Of a DNA stretch of 64,000 nt, positions 22,468 through 33,479 are shown piece after piece. The notes under the pieces were generated by a model, which made no database searches, had not been told where the DNA came from, and worked only from the letters and a program-made list of their open reading frames with translations. A program made the position numbers and the translations under genes. Source of the DNA: Geotrypetes seraphini. Taxonomy: Eukaryota; Chordata; Amphibia; Gymnophiona; Dermophiidae. Where the stretch lies: NCBI RefSeq assembly GCF_902459505.1, contig NC_047094.1, forward strand, positions 26,397,241 to 26,461,240, read 5' to 3'. Positions within the stretch are counted from its first letter, which is position 1, and every line of letters starts with the position of its first letter.

Positions 22468-22620
22468 CCCACCCCTTGCCCCAAGTACATTAGATAGATT
22501 GTGAGCCCACCAGGACAAACAAAGGAAAAACGCTTGAGTACCTGAGTAAATTCATGTAAACCATTCTGAGCTCTCCTGGGAGAACGGTATAGAAAACTGA
22601 ATAAATAAATTTTATATATA
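22468..22620 (+). mobile_element. tRNA-derived SINE, 3' half
   Basis: Continues the SINE begun at 19186: CTTGCCCCAAGTACATTAG, ATTGTGAGCCCACCAGGAC, then TGTAAACCATTCTGAGCTC and an AATAAATAAA tail at about 22600. Confidence 0.75.
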
Positions 22621-22745
22621 AACAGTTAAATAACATAAAGTACAGCCAAAGCACTGGCCTTCACAACCTCCACTGGTAGACCACTTCAGACTTCAGTCTT
22701 TTTACATTACATTAGTGATTTCTATTCCGCCATTACCTTGTCATG

Positions 22746-23164
22746 GTGTCAGGTCAAAAGCGCGCCGGGACAAATGCACGCCCAGACAATTGAGCGCAGC
22801 GCGCGCCACCGCACCGCTCTAAATTACTGTTTTTAGTGCTCCGACGGGGGGTGTGTGGGGGGAACCCCCCCACTTTACTTAATAGACATCGCGCCGCGTT
22901 GTGGGGGCGTTGTGGGGGGTTGTAACCCCCCACATTTTACTGAAAACTTCACTTTTTCTCTGTTTTTAGGGAAAAAATTCAGTTTACACCCCCCCAAACC
23001 CCCCATAACGCCGGCGCGATGTCTATTAAGTAAACTGGGGGGGTTCCCCAACAAAAACCCCCGTCGTAGCCCCTAAAAACTGTAATTTAGAGCGGCGTGG
23101 CGGCGCGCGCTGCGCTCAAATTGTCAGCACGCGCTTTTGTCTTTCACGCCGTTGTCTATGAACC
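22746..23164. mobile_element. GC-rich palindromic element with a 9-10-bp TSD (Mutator-like?)
   Basis: CCTTGTCATG occurs on both sides (22736-22745, 23165-23174). The ends share inverted GACAAAAGCGCG-type and TTGAGCGCAG motifs, and the interior is palindromic around GGGAAAAA at 22970. Runs of C and G reflect a skewed composition. A close relative covers 61690-62035. The TSD size suggests Mutator, but the family is not certain. Confidence 0.55.
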
Positions 23165-23174
23165 CCTTGTCATG

Positions 23175-23548
23175 ATATTACTAAACACATAAGGAGTAGT
23201 TTGAACATTTTAGGTTTGCTAAGGAGTAGACAGTATTGTAGGTGGGACAGATCTGGTTGCGTTATATAGGTTTTATGTATTTTTTGAAGAGTAGGGTTTT
23301 TGTTTCTTTTTTGAAGTCTGTGGTCAATGAAAGCAGATTGGCGAGTTGTCCGTCTAGTTTTGCTGCTCTGGTGGCCAATAGGTTGTCATACAGTTTTCTT
23401 CGTTTGACATTTTTGGTTGGCGGGTGTGTGAATATTGTGTGGTTTCTCCTTTGTCTGGTTGAGGTGGATTGAGTTAGTCGGTTGTTCCAGTAGGTTGGGC
23501 TGTCTCTGTTTATCGCTTTAAATAGTAGTCAATGGAATTTGAAGTGTA
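23175..23548 (-). mobile_element. L2-like LINE 3' region, antisense, split by a TA-flanked element
   Basis: Antisense LINE sequence interrupted at 23548 and resuming at 25553-25710 (CTTGTACTGGGAGCCAGTGTG). A parallel copy without this interruption is at 29819-30120. Degraded. Confidence 0.55.
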
Positions 23549-25552
23549 CCGTATTTTCGCGGATATAACGCGCGCGTTATACGTGATTTTACGTACCGCG
23601 CATACCCCTCGCGCGTTATATGCCTGAGCGCGGTATACAAAAGTTTTTAAACATAGTTCCCACCCCGCCCGACGCCCGATTCACCCCCCCAGCAGGACCG
23701 CTCGCACCCCCCCCCCCGAACGACCGCTCGCACGCGCTCCCACCCGCACCCGCATCCACGATCGGAGCAAGAGGGAGCCCAAGCCCTCTTGCCCGGCCGA
23801 CTCCCCGACGTCCGATACATCCCCCCCCCCGGCAGGACCACTCGCACCCTCACCCCGAAGGACCGCCGACTCCCCAACAATATCGGGCCAGGAAGGAGCC
23901 CAAACCCTCCTGGCCACGGCGACCCCCTAACCCCACCCCGCACTACATTACGGGCAGGAGGGATCCCAGGCCCTCCTGCCCTCGACGCAAACCCCCTCCC
24001 CCCAACGACCGCCCCCCCCCCAAGAACCTCCGCCCGTCCCCCAGCCGACCCGCGACCCCCCTGGCCGACCCCCACGACACCCCCACCCGCCTTCCCCGTA
24101 CTTTGTGTAGTTGGGCCAGAAGGGAGCCCAAACCCTCCTGGCCACGGCGACCCCCTAACCCCACCCCGCACTACATTACGGGCAGGAGGGATCCCAGGCC
24201 CTCCTGCCCTCGACGCAAACCCCCCTCCCCCCCAGCCGACCCGCGACCCCCCTGGCCGACCCCCCCACCCCCCTTCCCCGTACCTTTGGAAGTTGGCCGG
24301 ACAGACGGGAGCCAAACCCGCCTGTCCGGCAGGCAGCCAACGAAGGAATGAGGCCGGATTGGCCCATCCGTCCTAAAGCTCCGCCTACTGGTGGGGCCTA
24401 AGGCGCGTGGGCCAATCAGAATAGGCCCTGGAGCCTTAGGTCCCACCTGGGGGCGCGGCCTGAGGCACATGGGCCAAACCCGACCATGTGTCTCAGGCCG
24501 CGCCCCCAGGTGGGACCTAAGGCTCCAGGGCCTATTCTGATTGGCCCACGCGCCTTAGGCCCCACCAGTAGGCGGAGCTTTAGGACGGATGGGCCAATCC
24601 GGCCTCATTCCTTCGTTGGCTGCCTGCCGGACAGGCGGGTTTGGCTCCCGTCTGTCCGGCCAACTTCCAAAGGTACGGGGAAGGGGGGTGGGGGGGTCGG
24701 CCAGGGGGGTCGCGGGTCGGCTGGGGGGGAGGGGGGTTTGCGTCGAGGGCAGGAGGGCCTGGGATCCCTCCTGCCCGTAATGTAGTGCGGGGTGGGGTTA
24801 GGGGGTCGCCGTGGCCAGGAGGGTTTGGGCTCCCTTCTGGCCCAACTACACAAAGTACGGGGAAGGCGGGTGGGGGTGTCGTGGGGGTCGGCCAGGGGGG
24901 TCGCGGGTCGGCTGGGGGACGGGCGGAGGTTCTTGGGGGGGGCGGTCGTTGGGGGGAGGGGGTTTGCGTCGAGGGCAGGAGGGCCTGGGATCCCTCCTGC
25001 CCGGAATGTAGTGCGGGGTGGGGTTAGGGGGTCGCCGTGGCCAGGAGGATTGGGGCTCCCTCCTGGCCCAATATTGTCGGGGAGTCGGCGGTCCTTCGGG
25101 GTGGGGGTGCGAGTGGTCCTGCCGAGGGGGGAGAAGAATCGGACGTCGAGGGGGGGCATCAGGCTTTCAGGATGGGGACAGGACTTCAAGGGGGGACAGG
25201 CAGATCTTCAAGGGGGACAGGCACGGAGAGGCGGGGCAGTGCACCGAAAGTCAGGGCGGGTGAACGGTGAGTCGGGGCAACCAGAGGAGAGTCGGGGCAG
25301 TGCACCGAAAGTCAGGGTGAGTCGGGGCAACCAGAGGAGAGTCGGGGAGGGCGAAAGGAGAGTCGGGGTGGCCAGAGGAGAGTCGGGGAGAGCGAAAGGA
25401 GAGTCGGGGTGGCCAGAGGAGAGTCGGGCAGCATGCGCGTGATATGCCTGAGCGCGGTATAGAAAAGTTTTTGTACATATCAGCGTGATTTCTGCGCGCT
25501 ATACCCCTGTGCGCGTTTTACAATGGTGCGCGTTATATCCGCGAAAATACGG
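23549..25552. mobile_element. TA-flanked DNA element with a giant GC-rich palindrome
   Basis: TA at 23547-23548 and 25553-25554 flanks inverted ends CCGTATTTTCGCGGATATAA. Subterminal GCGCGTTATA motifs recur. The interior is a long inverted repeat: about 23800-24475 pairs with about 24485-25165, centred near 24480. A GAGTCGGGG-based tandem repeat follows (25260-25430). The two arms yield identical frames of up to 99 and 243 residues on opposite strands, rich in Pro/Arg or Gly; these are composition artefacts. No transposase. A relative truncated at its left end is 48600-49293. Confidence 0.8.
25260..25432. repeat. GAGTCGGGG minisatellite
   Basis: Tandem, imperfect units of GAGTCGGGGNRRCCAGAGGA and GAGTCGGGGAGRGCGAAAG alternate inside the TA-flanked element. 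Confidence 0.75.
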
Positions 25553-25710
25553 TACTCTTGCTTGTACTGGGAGCCAGTGTGAGTCGTGGCATGCCTCTGT
25601 GATGTGGTCGTATTTTTTTCAGCGAACAGATGAGTCTTAGGGCTGTGTTTTGTATTGCTTGTTTTATCATGGTCGCTGGGCAGGGGAGGTATAGTAATGT
25701 TGCTTTCTGA

Positions 25711-26455
25711 ATCTTTTAAGGCCCCCACTAAATTTAGCACCCAGGCCCCCCTTCTGCATCTTATTACCAAGTTTTCTAAAAATACACACATAAAAACTAG
25801 TGAGATTCCTAGCTAAATTATCTGGTGTCCTAAGTTTAGGCAGCAGAGAATGACAAGGCCCACACACTCTTCCTATTGAAATACCACAGGCCTGAAGAGA
25901 TATCCAATTTAACCCTCACTTCCCCAGAGCTCAGAATCCTTTCTACTCATTTTGTGCTTTTTCTCTCTCTCTTATGACTGTTTTTGCCTCCAGTACCCTC
26001 ATTAGGAGGCTATTTCATGCTTCTACTACCTGTAAAGCCATATTTCACCTTACCTCAGTCCTGAATCCACCCCCTCTAACCTCATCTGAGAATCCCTCAT
26101 TCTAGCATTTCTCTTCTCACAAACAGAACATCACAACAGCGGATCAGAGCCGCTGTTTCCTTTCTGTTGCTTTTACGGTGTGCACAATGGAATAACACAA
26201 TAAATAGACTGCAATCATTGAACAGGAAAGAGTAATGTCACGCTAGGAGACAACAGCTCAGCTGGAGAACTCGAAAAAGAACCGCTTTAAAATCCCTCTT
26301 AAACTTAAGCATCTGCCACCATCCACTACTAAATCAGTTCAATATAAGCACTATATATTGTCTGGAGCCATCATGTCCTTAGAAAATTGGACCATATCAA
26401 AAATATTCTTCCACTTGGGTAGCAAAGAGGTGATGAATGGGGCAGCTTTGTCCAT
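25711..26455. other. Intron 1 with an old CR1 relic
   Basis: 25910-26110 resembles degraded CR1 in antisense (CATTAGGAGGCTATTTCATGC). The rest is unrecognised. Confidence 0.35.
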
Positions 26456-26708
26456 GCCTCTGACAGAAGGACTGATTCAGCTCAGACAGATGCAGCGACA
26501 GCAAGCTTAGAACAGAGGGGTTCCTCATCTTTCATCCCTGCAGAAGTTATGTTGATTGAGCTAAAGGGGGAACTGAAAGCAGACATTTGCTCAATAGCTG
26601 CTGAGGCAAGGGAACTGATCTCTAAGCTGCATCCTGAGGCTGTTGACTTGGGGAGAAGAATAGAGGGAGCGGGCAAAGTTCTCTCAAAGTTGTACAGGAG
26701 TGCTCCGT
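26456..26708 (+). mobile_element. Possible L1 ORF1 fragment
   Basis: One plus-strand frame reads IELKGELKADICSIAAEARE then AVDLGRRIEGAGKV, a heptad-like stretch similar in style to L1 ORF1 coiled-coil segments. It is too short to be sure. Confidence 0.35.
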
Positions 26709-26811
26709 AGGTGGCGCTGCATCAACATCATGTTTCCAATGGCTAGGGACAGAAAGATTCCATGGAATCCTGCAGAGCTTTACCTGTCCTTCACTACTGA
26801 AAACAGCACGT

Positions 26812-27150
26812 TCGGTGGCTTAGCAAGGGCATGAGGCGTCCTCCCACCTCCACACGCTTCTTCCTCGCCCCTTCCTTCCACACAAGCGGTTTCCCTTCCC
26901 CCCGTACCTCTGTTAATGTTCATGGCGCAAGCAGCAACCCCCCAACCTGCTGTCGCGCCAGCTCTTCCTCCGACGTCACTTCCTAGGTGCGTGACATCAG
27001 GTTGAGTGTTGCTGCTCACGCCAGGAACGTTACAGAAGTACAGGGGAAGGGAAGCGGCGCACGGCGGTGGAAGTGGAGAGGAGGCCGGGAGTTTGTGCCC
27101 TCACCAAGATGGCGCCCGGGGCAGACCGCTCCCCCTTCCTTACTACACCC
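26812..27150. mobile_element. hAT-like MITE (CAGTGGYGTAGTA family), diverged copy
   Basis: Left CGGTGGCTTAGCAAGGGC and right CTTCCTTACTACACCCCTG are inverted-end relatives of the clean copy at 45080-45465. The interior shares GACGTCACTTCC inverted around the centre. Other copies: 40577-40928, 60962-61272 and a partial at 29045-29320. Confidence 0.6.
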
Positions 27151-27194
27151 CTGAGAACCCTCCGGTATCAGGAATATAGTTGGAGGACTCCTGC

Positions 27195-27890
27195 ACAGCT
27201 TAGAGCAGTGTATTGCAAACAGTGTGGCTCCTGAGATTCCAGGTGTGTCGTGGCACACTGGGAAGAAGGAGAGGTACCGGCCGACTCTCACAAAGAGAGG
27301 CACGTCCTGTAGGCAATCAGCCGGTGCCTCTCCTGCTCTCTGGCCCTTTTCCTTGCAGGCACCCCCCACTGCCGATGCAGGGCCCATTTGAAGAGCCTTT
27401 GAGCATGTGTGTGTGACATCATCACGGAGACGTCATGCACTTCCAAGTGTCGCAAGCCGCATACACTAGGTTTAGTGTGCCCTGGCTCGAGAAAGATTGC
27501 GAGACGGTGGCTTAGAGGGAACACCGGAAGCAGAGCAGCAGGTGGAAACTCAGGAGCAGAGGTAGCCACCATCAGTAAATACACGGACAGATCGGAGACA
27601 GTGTCGAGCGAGGCGCAGGCTAATCTGAAAGATATGGAGAATCACACGGGAGGGACAGACCGCCCCAGGCGCCGTCTTGGTGGGCGGTGCCTGCACCTCT
27701 CCGCCCCCCCCCCCCCCCAATGCCATGCCCTGAGGAGTAGTGGCTTATGGCCAGTAGGGGGTGATGTTTATGGGACGGTAATGGAATGGATATCAGAACA
27801 TGATAGTGCAGTATTTTTGTGGAGTTTTTCTACAAAAGTGCCTGTTTTTTTGTATGATTCTGGGTACTTCTAGTTAGATACAAGCATATG
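27195..27890. other. Repeat-like region, probably a hAT-type relic
   Basis: CAGTGTATTGCAAACAGTGTG at 27206 and inverted GTGTGCCAC-like motifs near 27250 resemble ends of hAT families. A run of C at 27704-27718 follows. Boundaries not determined. The frames here lack any family match. Confidence 0.35.
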
Positions 27891-27891
27891 T

Positions 27892-29005
27892 GTTAGTTAA
27901 GGCCACGCCCAATAGAAGCGTACGACAAACTGGTGAATAAAAATTTGAATAAAAGAAGCTAAAGCCAGAAAAACACATTACAGATTAATATAAGGGAAAG
28001 AATGGTGTTCTTTTTGTGTACTTTGCTGTTAGGCTAGATCATGGAAGAAATCATAAAGGATACATGGAATCCATTTTGGGTTCTTTGTTTTGCTATATCT
28101 GCTCTGTCTTTGGACACCATTTTATGCCAGTGACTAGTTTCTGTCTTCTTTGTCCTCTCTGTTTTTCTTTGTTTAGTTTTCCCGCTCCCAGCATCGTGGT
28201 GTTAATTAATACCACATGTGTTTTAGGCTGGTTAGGAAGATAACGTGTCCCAAACTAAGATATAACAGGAATTAAATATAGTTATGAATGAAAATTATGA
28301 ATGTATGGAATGCTTGGCCAAGCAAATATGACTGAAGTATGTGATTGTGTGACTGTGTATTGAACAAAAGAATGGGTTTTGGAAAAGCATGTTGTGTATC
28401 TTTGCAACCTAAAGAAATCCTAAAACATCTGGAAATGAGTAACAGTTTCTAGTGAAGAGAGGGGGGAGACCAGCCCCTCCTCCTCCTTTTCTAGGAAGGC
28501 TTCTGTGTAATGGCTATGTAATTTGAACCTGTCAGTTTAGGGAGAGCTTCTCTTTTCCTCTAAGGCTGACTAATTTTCAGCATGGTTCATAGGGCTGAGA
28601 ACATTTCAGCATCTTTTTAACAAATAATTTCTCTTAATATACTTTTGTGAAAATTATGATTTATATTCAGAAACGACTATAAGCAAACAAATGTACTTTT
28701 CTGAAACTTTTGTCTTTGTCTAATTTGAAACACCTCTTTTGTTGATTTTTATTGGTTGTCAAACTGATGATGTCACTGAGCCAAAAGTATATAATAGAGG
28801 GTCATGAGATCCTGAGGTGAACTCATTATTCGAAAGCCAGTATTTGGCAACTATAACGATCTCCCATTAGCGCAACTGTTAATGCAAGCAATTATGCTTT
28901 ATTCTTTTGAATCTCATAATGGAAAAATAGAAACAATAACTCAATAAATCTTAATTATAATTTTTAAAACCTTGCGCTGGTGTCATTTTGCATGTTTTAT
29001 TATTT
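27892..29005 (+). mobile_element. Candidate solo LTR of an old endogenous retrovirus (fossil)
   Basis: About 1.1 kb that begins TGTTAG and contains a TATA-like AGTATATAATAG near 28785, an AATAAA signal near 28945, and a GT/T-rich tail. This order resembles U3-R-U5. No internal retroviral genes and no clear target repeat were seen, so this is tentative. The call rests on layout only. Confidence 0.35.
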
Positions 29006-29044
29006 TTCAAACCTTGAGCTTTCAAGAAGGCGTCGATGTCCCTT

Positions 29045-29320
29045 GCTCAGCCCATGCCCTCCCTTCCCTCTTTAAAATCTTCGCCAATGAGAGCAACTAG
29101 TCTGGTTGCTGCCCGCACCGGCCTGGCTCCCTCTGAAATCTCTTGAGTCGCGGGGTCAGGAAGTGACATCGGAGGGAAATCCTTGCGCTGGCGAAGATTT
29201 AAAGAGTTACGGGGCGGAAGGGAGGGCGCGAGTATGGGGTTGGAGCGCAGCGGAATGAGTGGGGAAGCAGAGAGGAGGGCATGGGGGGTTAGTGCAGAAG
29301 GAGCGGGGGGGGTAGAAGAC
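29045..29320. mobile_element. Partial copy of the CAGTGGYGTAGTA hAT-like MITE
   Basis: GGAAGTGACATCGGAGGGAA with an inverted counterpart and AAGAGTTACGGGG match the interior of the 45080-45465 family. The ends are eroded. Confidence 0.4.
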
Positions 29321-29400
29321 ATAAAATCAGACATACAGACGTACTGGTACAAAAGGAGGAGGGAAGAACTACATGTCAATATCGGACTGAAATACATTGA

Positions 29401-30120
29401 AAGGTAGTACAGTAGAAAGGAACCTGTCTGAATTTGTGGGAATGGAAAGAGATTTGATTAAAAATCGAATGCGTCTTTAAAAAGGAATGTTTTTAATTTG
29501 GTTTTGAAGCAATCTAATATTGTTTCTTTCCATAGTTCTGTGGGCATTGAATTCCATAGCGTAGGGGCGGTGACCGAAAATATGTTAGAACGGATCGTGC
29601 TAATGAGATGCATCGATGGAATACCAGGGGTAGGCAATTCCGGTCCTCGAGAGCCAGAACCAGGTCAGGTTTTCAGGATATCCACAATGAATATGTATGA
29701 GATGGATATGCATGCACTGCCTCCTTGAGATGCAAATCCATCTCATACATATTCATTGTGGATATCCTGAAAACCTGACCTGGCTCTGGCTCTTAAGGAC
29801 CAGAATTGCCTACCTCTGGAATAGATAGAAGGTGTTGGGTGTTAGATCTTAATGTTCAGGAAGGGGTGTATGGGATGACGAGTCTTGTCAAGAATTTCTA
29901 GAAATTTTGTGGATCGTGTTTTGAATGTTAAGAGTAGTATTTTATGCGTGATTCTATGGGATATTGGAAGCCAGTAGGTCTTGATTAGAAGTGGTGTCAC
30001 ATGGTCAAATTATCTCGTATTTTCTATAAGTTTTATTGCTGTGTTTTTGGATCATTTGCAGGCGCCTAAGTTCTTTTTGGGCGATTCCTTTGTATAGCGC
30101 GTTGCAGTAATCTAACCTGG
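29401..30120 (-). mobile_element. L2-like LINE 3' region, antisense, with one MITE inside
   Basis: Antisense to LINE C-terminal sequence parallel to 17905-18805 and 23175-23548, with the MITE 29625-29818 inserted. Frame-broken. Confidence 0.55.
29625..29818. mobile_element. hAT-like palindromic MITE
   Basis: Begins CAGGGGTAGGCAATTCCGG and ends in the inverse, one hairpin of 194 bp like 18216-18409. The flanks are GGAATAC and GAATAGA, so the TSD is eroded or ambiguous. Confidence 0.8.
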
Positions 30121-30405
30121 AGATGACAAGATGTTTCGGTCTTCCTCCCACTTCCCCCTATCTGATGTTACTTTCCCATGGGGGCTACTGGACCTTCTCT
30201 GTTCCTTTATCTAATGCTACTTTGCGCTAGAGCCTTTTGGACTCTCCTTCGTAACGTTTCCTGCATGACCTGATCTTGTACGAGTGCTCCTTTTCTGTCC
30301 AAATACTGTAGTTCCTTTCCTTATATTTTGTTCACTGTGTAAACCACTTTGTTCTGCCACTAGCCAAGGCGGTATATCAAATTTAAATAAATGAAATGAA
30401 TAATG
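30121..30405 (+). mobile_element. LINE 3' tail (+)
   Basis: Ends TGTAAACCACTTTGTTCTGCC then GGCGGTATATCAAATTTAAA, the tail form shared with the LINE ends at about 41940 and 48130. No coding frame. Confidence 0.5.
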
Positions 30406-31206
30406 CAATGTATTTTTTTTTTTTTGTTGCCAGTTAATACTGTCTTTCTTTGTTTAAATTACCATCATGTTCCATGACTGGATTTTACATCATAGTTCAT
30501 AAGGCATTTCATTACTTGTCATATTGTTGTACAGTAAAACCTTGGATTACGAGCATAATCCGTTACAGGAGAATGCTCTTAATCCAAAATGCTCGTTTAT
30601 CAAAGCAAAGTTTCCCATAGAAAGTAGTGGCAACAGCAACGATTCGTTCCAGAACCCGGGGTCTGTACCTGTCGGGTGCCGGGTGCTGCAGCGCCATCTC
30701 CTCCATCCGTCATCCAAAGAAGAACCCCACAATGCCGCTTCGGGGGATGCCTCTAATGTCCGCCAGCCGCCGGAAAACCCCGCAGTGCCGCTTCAGAAGG
30801 ATGCCTCCTCCATTCGCAGGCCAGCGAGCCCCCACCCGATCCCACGCAGCCGAGTGCCGACCCACCCGCACGCCGCCGATGATTGACGCTGTGCGCGTCA
30901 CACACAACGCGCAAACGGGATGGCACCCGGCCGCGCAGGCCCAGACAGAGGTCCTCCAACCTACGGAAGGCACCCGACGTGGAAGGCTGGCCGGAAGACG
31001 GAAGAGGAATCCCCCGAAGCGGCGTTTCCTGGACTGTAAGTGCTCGTTTATCGGGGTAGTGCTCGGTTTGTAAGTCAAAAGTTTGCTGAGTGTTTTACTT
31101 GTTTTGCAAAACACTCGCAAACCGGGTTACTCGCAAGCATGTTCCACTGTAACTTGGTATGCAAGAGTTTTGCAAGACAATCAAAACATTTTATCTTGAC
31201 ATACAA

Positions 31207-33010
31207 GCAAGGTCTTGCAATACGAGTATATACAGTATACACGCGTCACATCATCACAACTAAACTGATGGTTCTTCTTTCTCCAACGCTGCGGGAGTAT
31301 AGTGACTGTTCTAAACAAGCAAAGTCTTGCAATACAAGTACATACAGTATACACGCGTTACATCATCACAACTGAACTGATGGTTCTTCTTTCTCCAATG
31401 CTGCGGGAGTGTAGTGACTGTTCTAAACAAGCAAAGTCTTGCAATACAAGTACATACAGTATACACGCGTTACATCAGGGGTGCCCAACGCGTCGATCGC
31501 GATCGACCAGTAGCTCAGGAAGGCAACGCGAGTCGATCGCGGAGCCTATCCCGGGTTCTGTGATAGACTCGTGTTGCCGTCCTGATCTACGGGCCGATCA
31601 GCCTTCCTCTCCAGTTTTCTTTCTCCCTAGGGCCTTTTAGCTGGGCGATCCGCCCAGCTGTCATCTGCCGCTGCTGAACAAAAAACCGGGTCCTGCCTTC
31701 GCGGAAACAGAAAGTAGGCAGGACCCGGCAGGAAGAAGAACAAATGCTTGTCTCCCGCATTAGCCCGTAGCGAACGCTTGCTTCAGGGCTCTCAACATGT
31801 GCGTGCCGGCTTCTCTTCTCTTCCCTCCGAAACCGGAAGTTATGTCCGGGGGGGGGGGGGAGGGGAGAAGGGAAGCCGGCGCGCACATGTTGAGAGCCCT
31901 GAAGCAAGCGTTCGCTACGGGCTAATGCGGGAGACAAGCATTTGTTCTTCTTCCTGCCGGGTCCTGCCTACTTTCTGTTTCCGCGAAGGCAGGACCCGGC
32001 AGCATTTCCCCTAATAGGTCGATCGCGATCTTGGGCTGATCAGCCTTCCTCTTCCCGATGGCAGAATTGACGTCAGGGAGAGGAATGCTGGTTGGCCGAA
32101 GCAGGGAGAGCTTGGGGCCTGGTCCCCGATGACAATGGCAGTGGCAGTGGCTTGGGGGAGGGCAGGGAGAAAGAAAGAAAAAGGGCAGGCAGGGAGACAG
32201 AAGGAAAGAAGAGAAACAGAAAAAAATGAAAGGGAGGCAGAGAGAAAGAAAGGGCAGGGAAGAGGAAGGAAAAGTTGGGGGAAGAAATGAGGTCTGGAGG
32301 AGAAGAAGCATACAGGCTAAAAGAAGGGAAGAAAGATTGTATGCACAGTCAGAAGAAGAAAGTGCAACCAGAGACTCATGAAATCACCAGACAAGGTAGG
32401 GAAAATGATTTTATTTTAAATTTTGTGATCAAAATGTGTCTGAATTTATATCTGCTGTCTATATTTTACACTAAGGTCCCCTTTTACTAAACCGCAATAG
32501 AGGTTTTTAGCGCAGGGAGCCTAGGAGTGTCGAGAGCAGCGCTGGGCATTCAGCGCAGCTCCCTGCACTAAAAACTGCTAACGTGGTTTAGTAAAAAGGG
32601 AGGGAGTATACTTGTCTATTTTTGTATGGTTGTTACTGAAGTGATAGTGCATAGAGTCATCTGCTTTGACCTCTTTGAAAACCCTGGAATAGGAATGATG
32701 ATTAACATTTTCTATGCGTACAGTGTACGTTGTGTTTTTTTTTAATTTTATTGTTGGTAGATCATTGTGACTTGGTCATTTAAAAAGTAGCTCGCAAGCC
32801 CAAAAAGTGTGGGCACCCCTGCGTTACATCATCACAACTGAGCCAATGGTTCTTCTCTCTCTGAAACTGCAGGAGTGTAGTGACTGTTCTAAACAAGCAA
32901 AGTCTTGCAATACGAGTACATACAGTATACACGCGTCATACCACAACTGAGCCGATGGTTCTTCTCTCTCTGACGCTGCGGGAGTGTACTGACTGTTCTA
33001 AACGAGCGAG
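31207..33010. repeat. 112-bp tandem repeat inside the Tigger-like element
   Basis: Units begin GCAAAGTCTTGCAATACAAG and end GTGACTGTTCTAAACAA. Successive starts are 112 bp apart (31207, 31319, 31431), then continue at 32897 and 33006 after a 1.35-kb insertion. One peptide frame (CNTSTYSIHALHHHN) repeats as a by-product. Confidence 0.85.
31476..32821. mobile_element. hAT-like non-autonomous element, perfect 8-bp TSD
   Basis: CGTTACAT at 31468-31475 and 32822-32829 is a perfect TSD. The ends are CAGGGGTGCCCAACGCGTCG and (complement) CAGGGGTGCCCACACTTTTT. The interior carries a long inverted repeat (about 31685-31830 with 31863-32005), the shared CCAGAGACTCATGAAATCACC module near 32368, and a palindromic MITE (32475-32612). 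It is a sibling of 19392-20321 and has no transposase. Confidence 0.9.
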
Positions 33011-33479
33011 GTTTTGCAATACAAGAATGTATAATATTTTGTATTAAAGTTTTTGGGTTGTGGAGTTCCATTATTTCTTAAGGGAAAATTTGCTTCGATA
33101 TACGTGTGTTTTGGATTACAAGCATGTTTTCAGAACGAATTATGTTCGCAAACCAAGGTTTGACTGTACTTTGTTTTGCTATTGCAGCTGTGTTTGCTAT
33201 GATTCATTTAATAACATGAAGCTATTTTAAACAAACAATCTTACTCTTCTGTGTAATTACTTCCTTAGTATTTTAACAAATGATGCCACCCCACATTCCC
33301 TATGTTGTGTGCATCCTACCCATAAAAAAGATCCATACTCTTGTCACATGATTGCTTTTACTGTTTGCATACAGCTACTTCAAATCTGTTTATTTTTAGC
33401 TAGTCAACAGAAAGGAGACAGTGTCATTAATAGGTGGATCTTAATAAAGATCCGCCATAGGGAAATAGTCATATTACAT

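Larger units (their letters stand above)
30532..33166. mobile_element. Tigger-like element with tandem repeats and a nested hAT element
   Basis: TA at 30530-30531 and 33167-33168 flanks inverted ends CAGTAAAACCTTGGATTACG and (complement) CAGTCAAACCTTGGTTTGCG. The interior holds four to five copies of a 112-bp tandem repeat (starts at 31207, 31319, 31431, 32897, 33006). The third copy is split by the hAT-like element 31476-32821. The frames at 30524-31073 are non-coding TE sequence. No transposase remains. Confidence 0.85.

Noticed and set aside
23620-25442. Pro/Arg- and Gly-rich frames of up to 243 codons, identical on the two strands
   Set aside because: Mirror products of a GC-rich palindrome in a DNA element; no domain and no start context.
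30524-31120. Frames of 120-148 codons near 30.6-31.1 kb
   Set aside because: They lie between the terminal repeat and the tandem array of a Tigger-like element and show no transposase motif or host similarity.
31207-33010. Evenly spaced repeats that might suggest a CRISPR-like array
   Set aside because: Units are 112 bp and directly adjacent with no unique spacers; this is a tandem repeat in a vertebrate DNA transposon.
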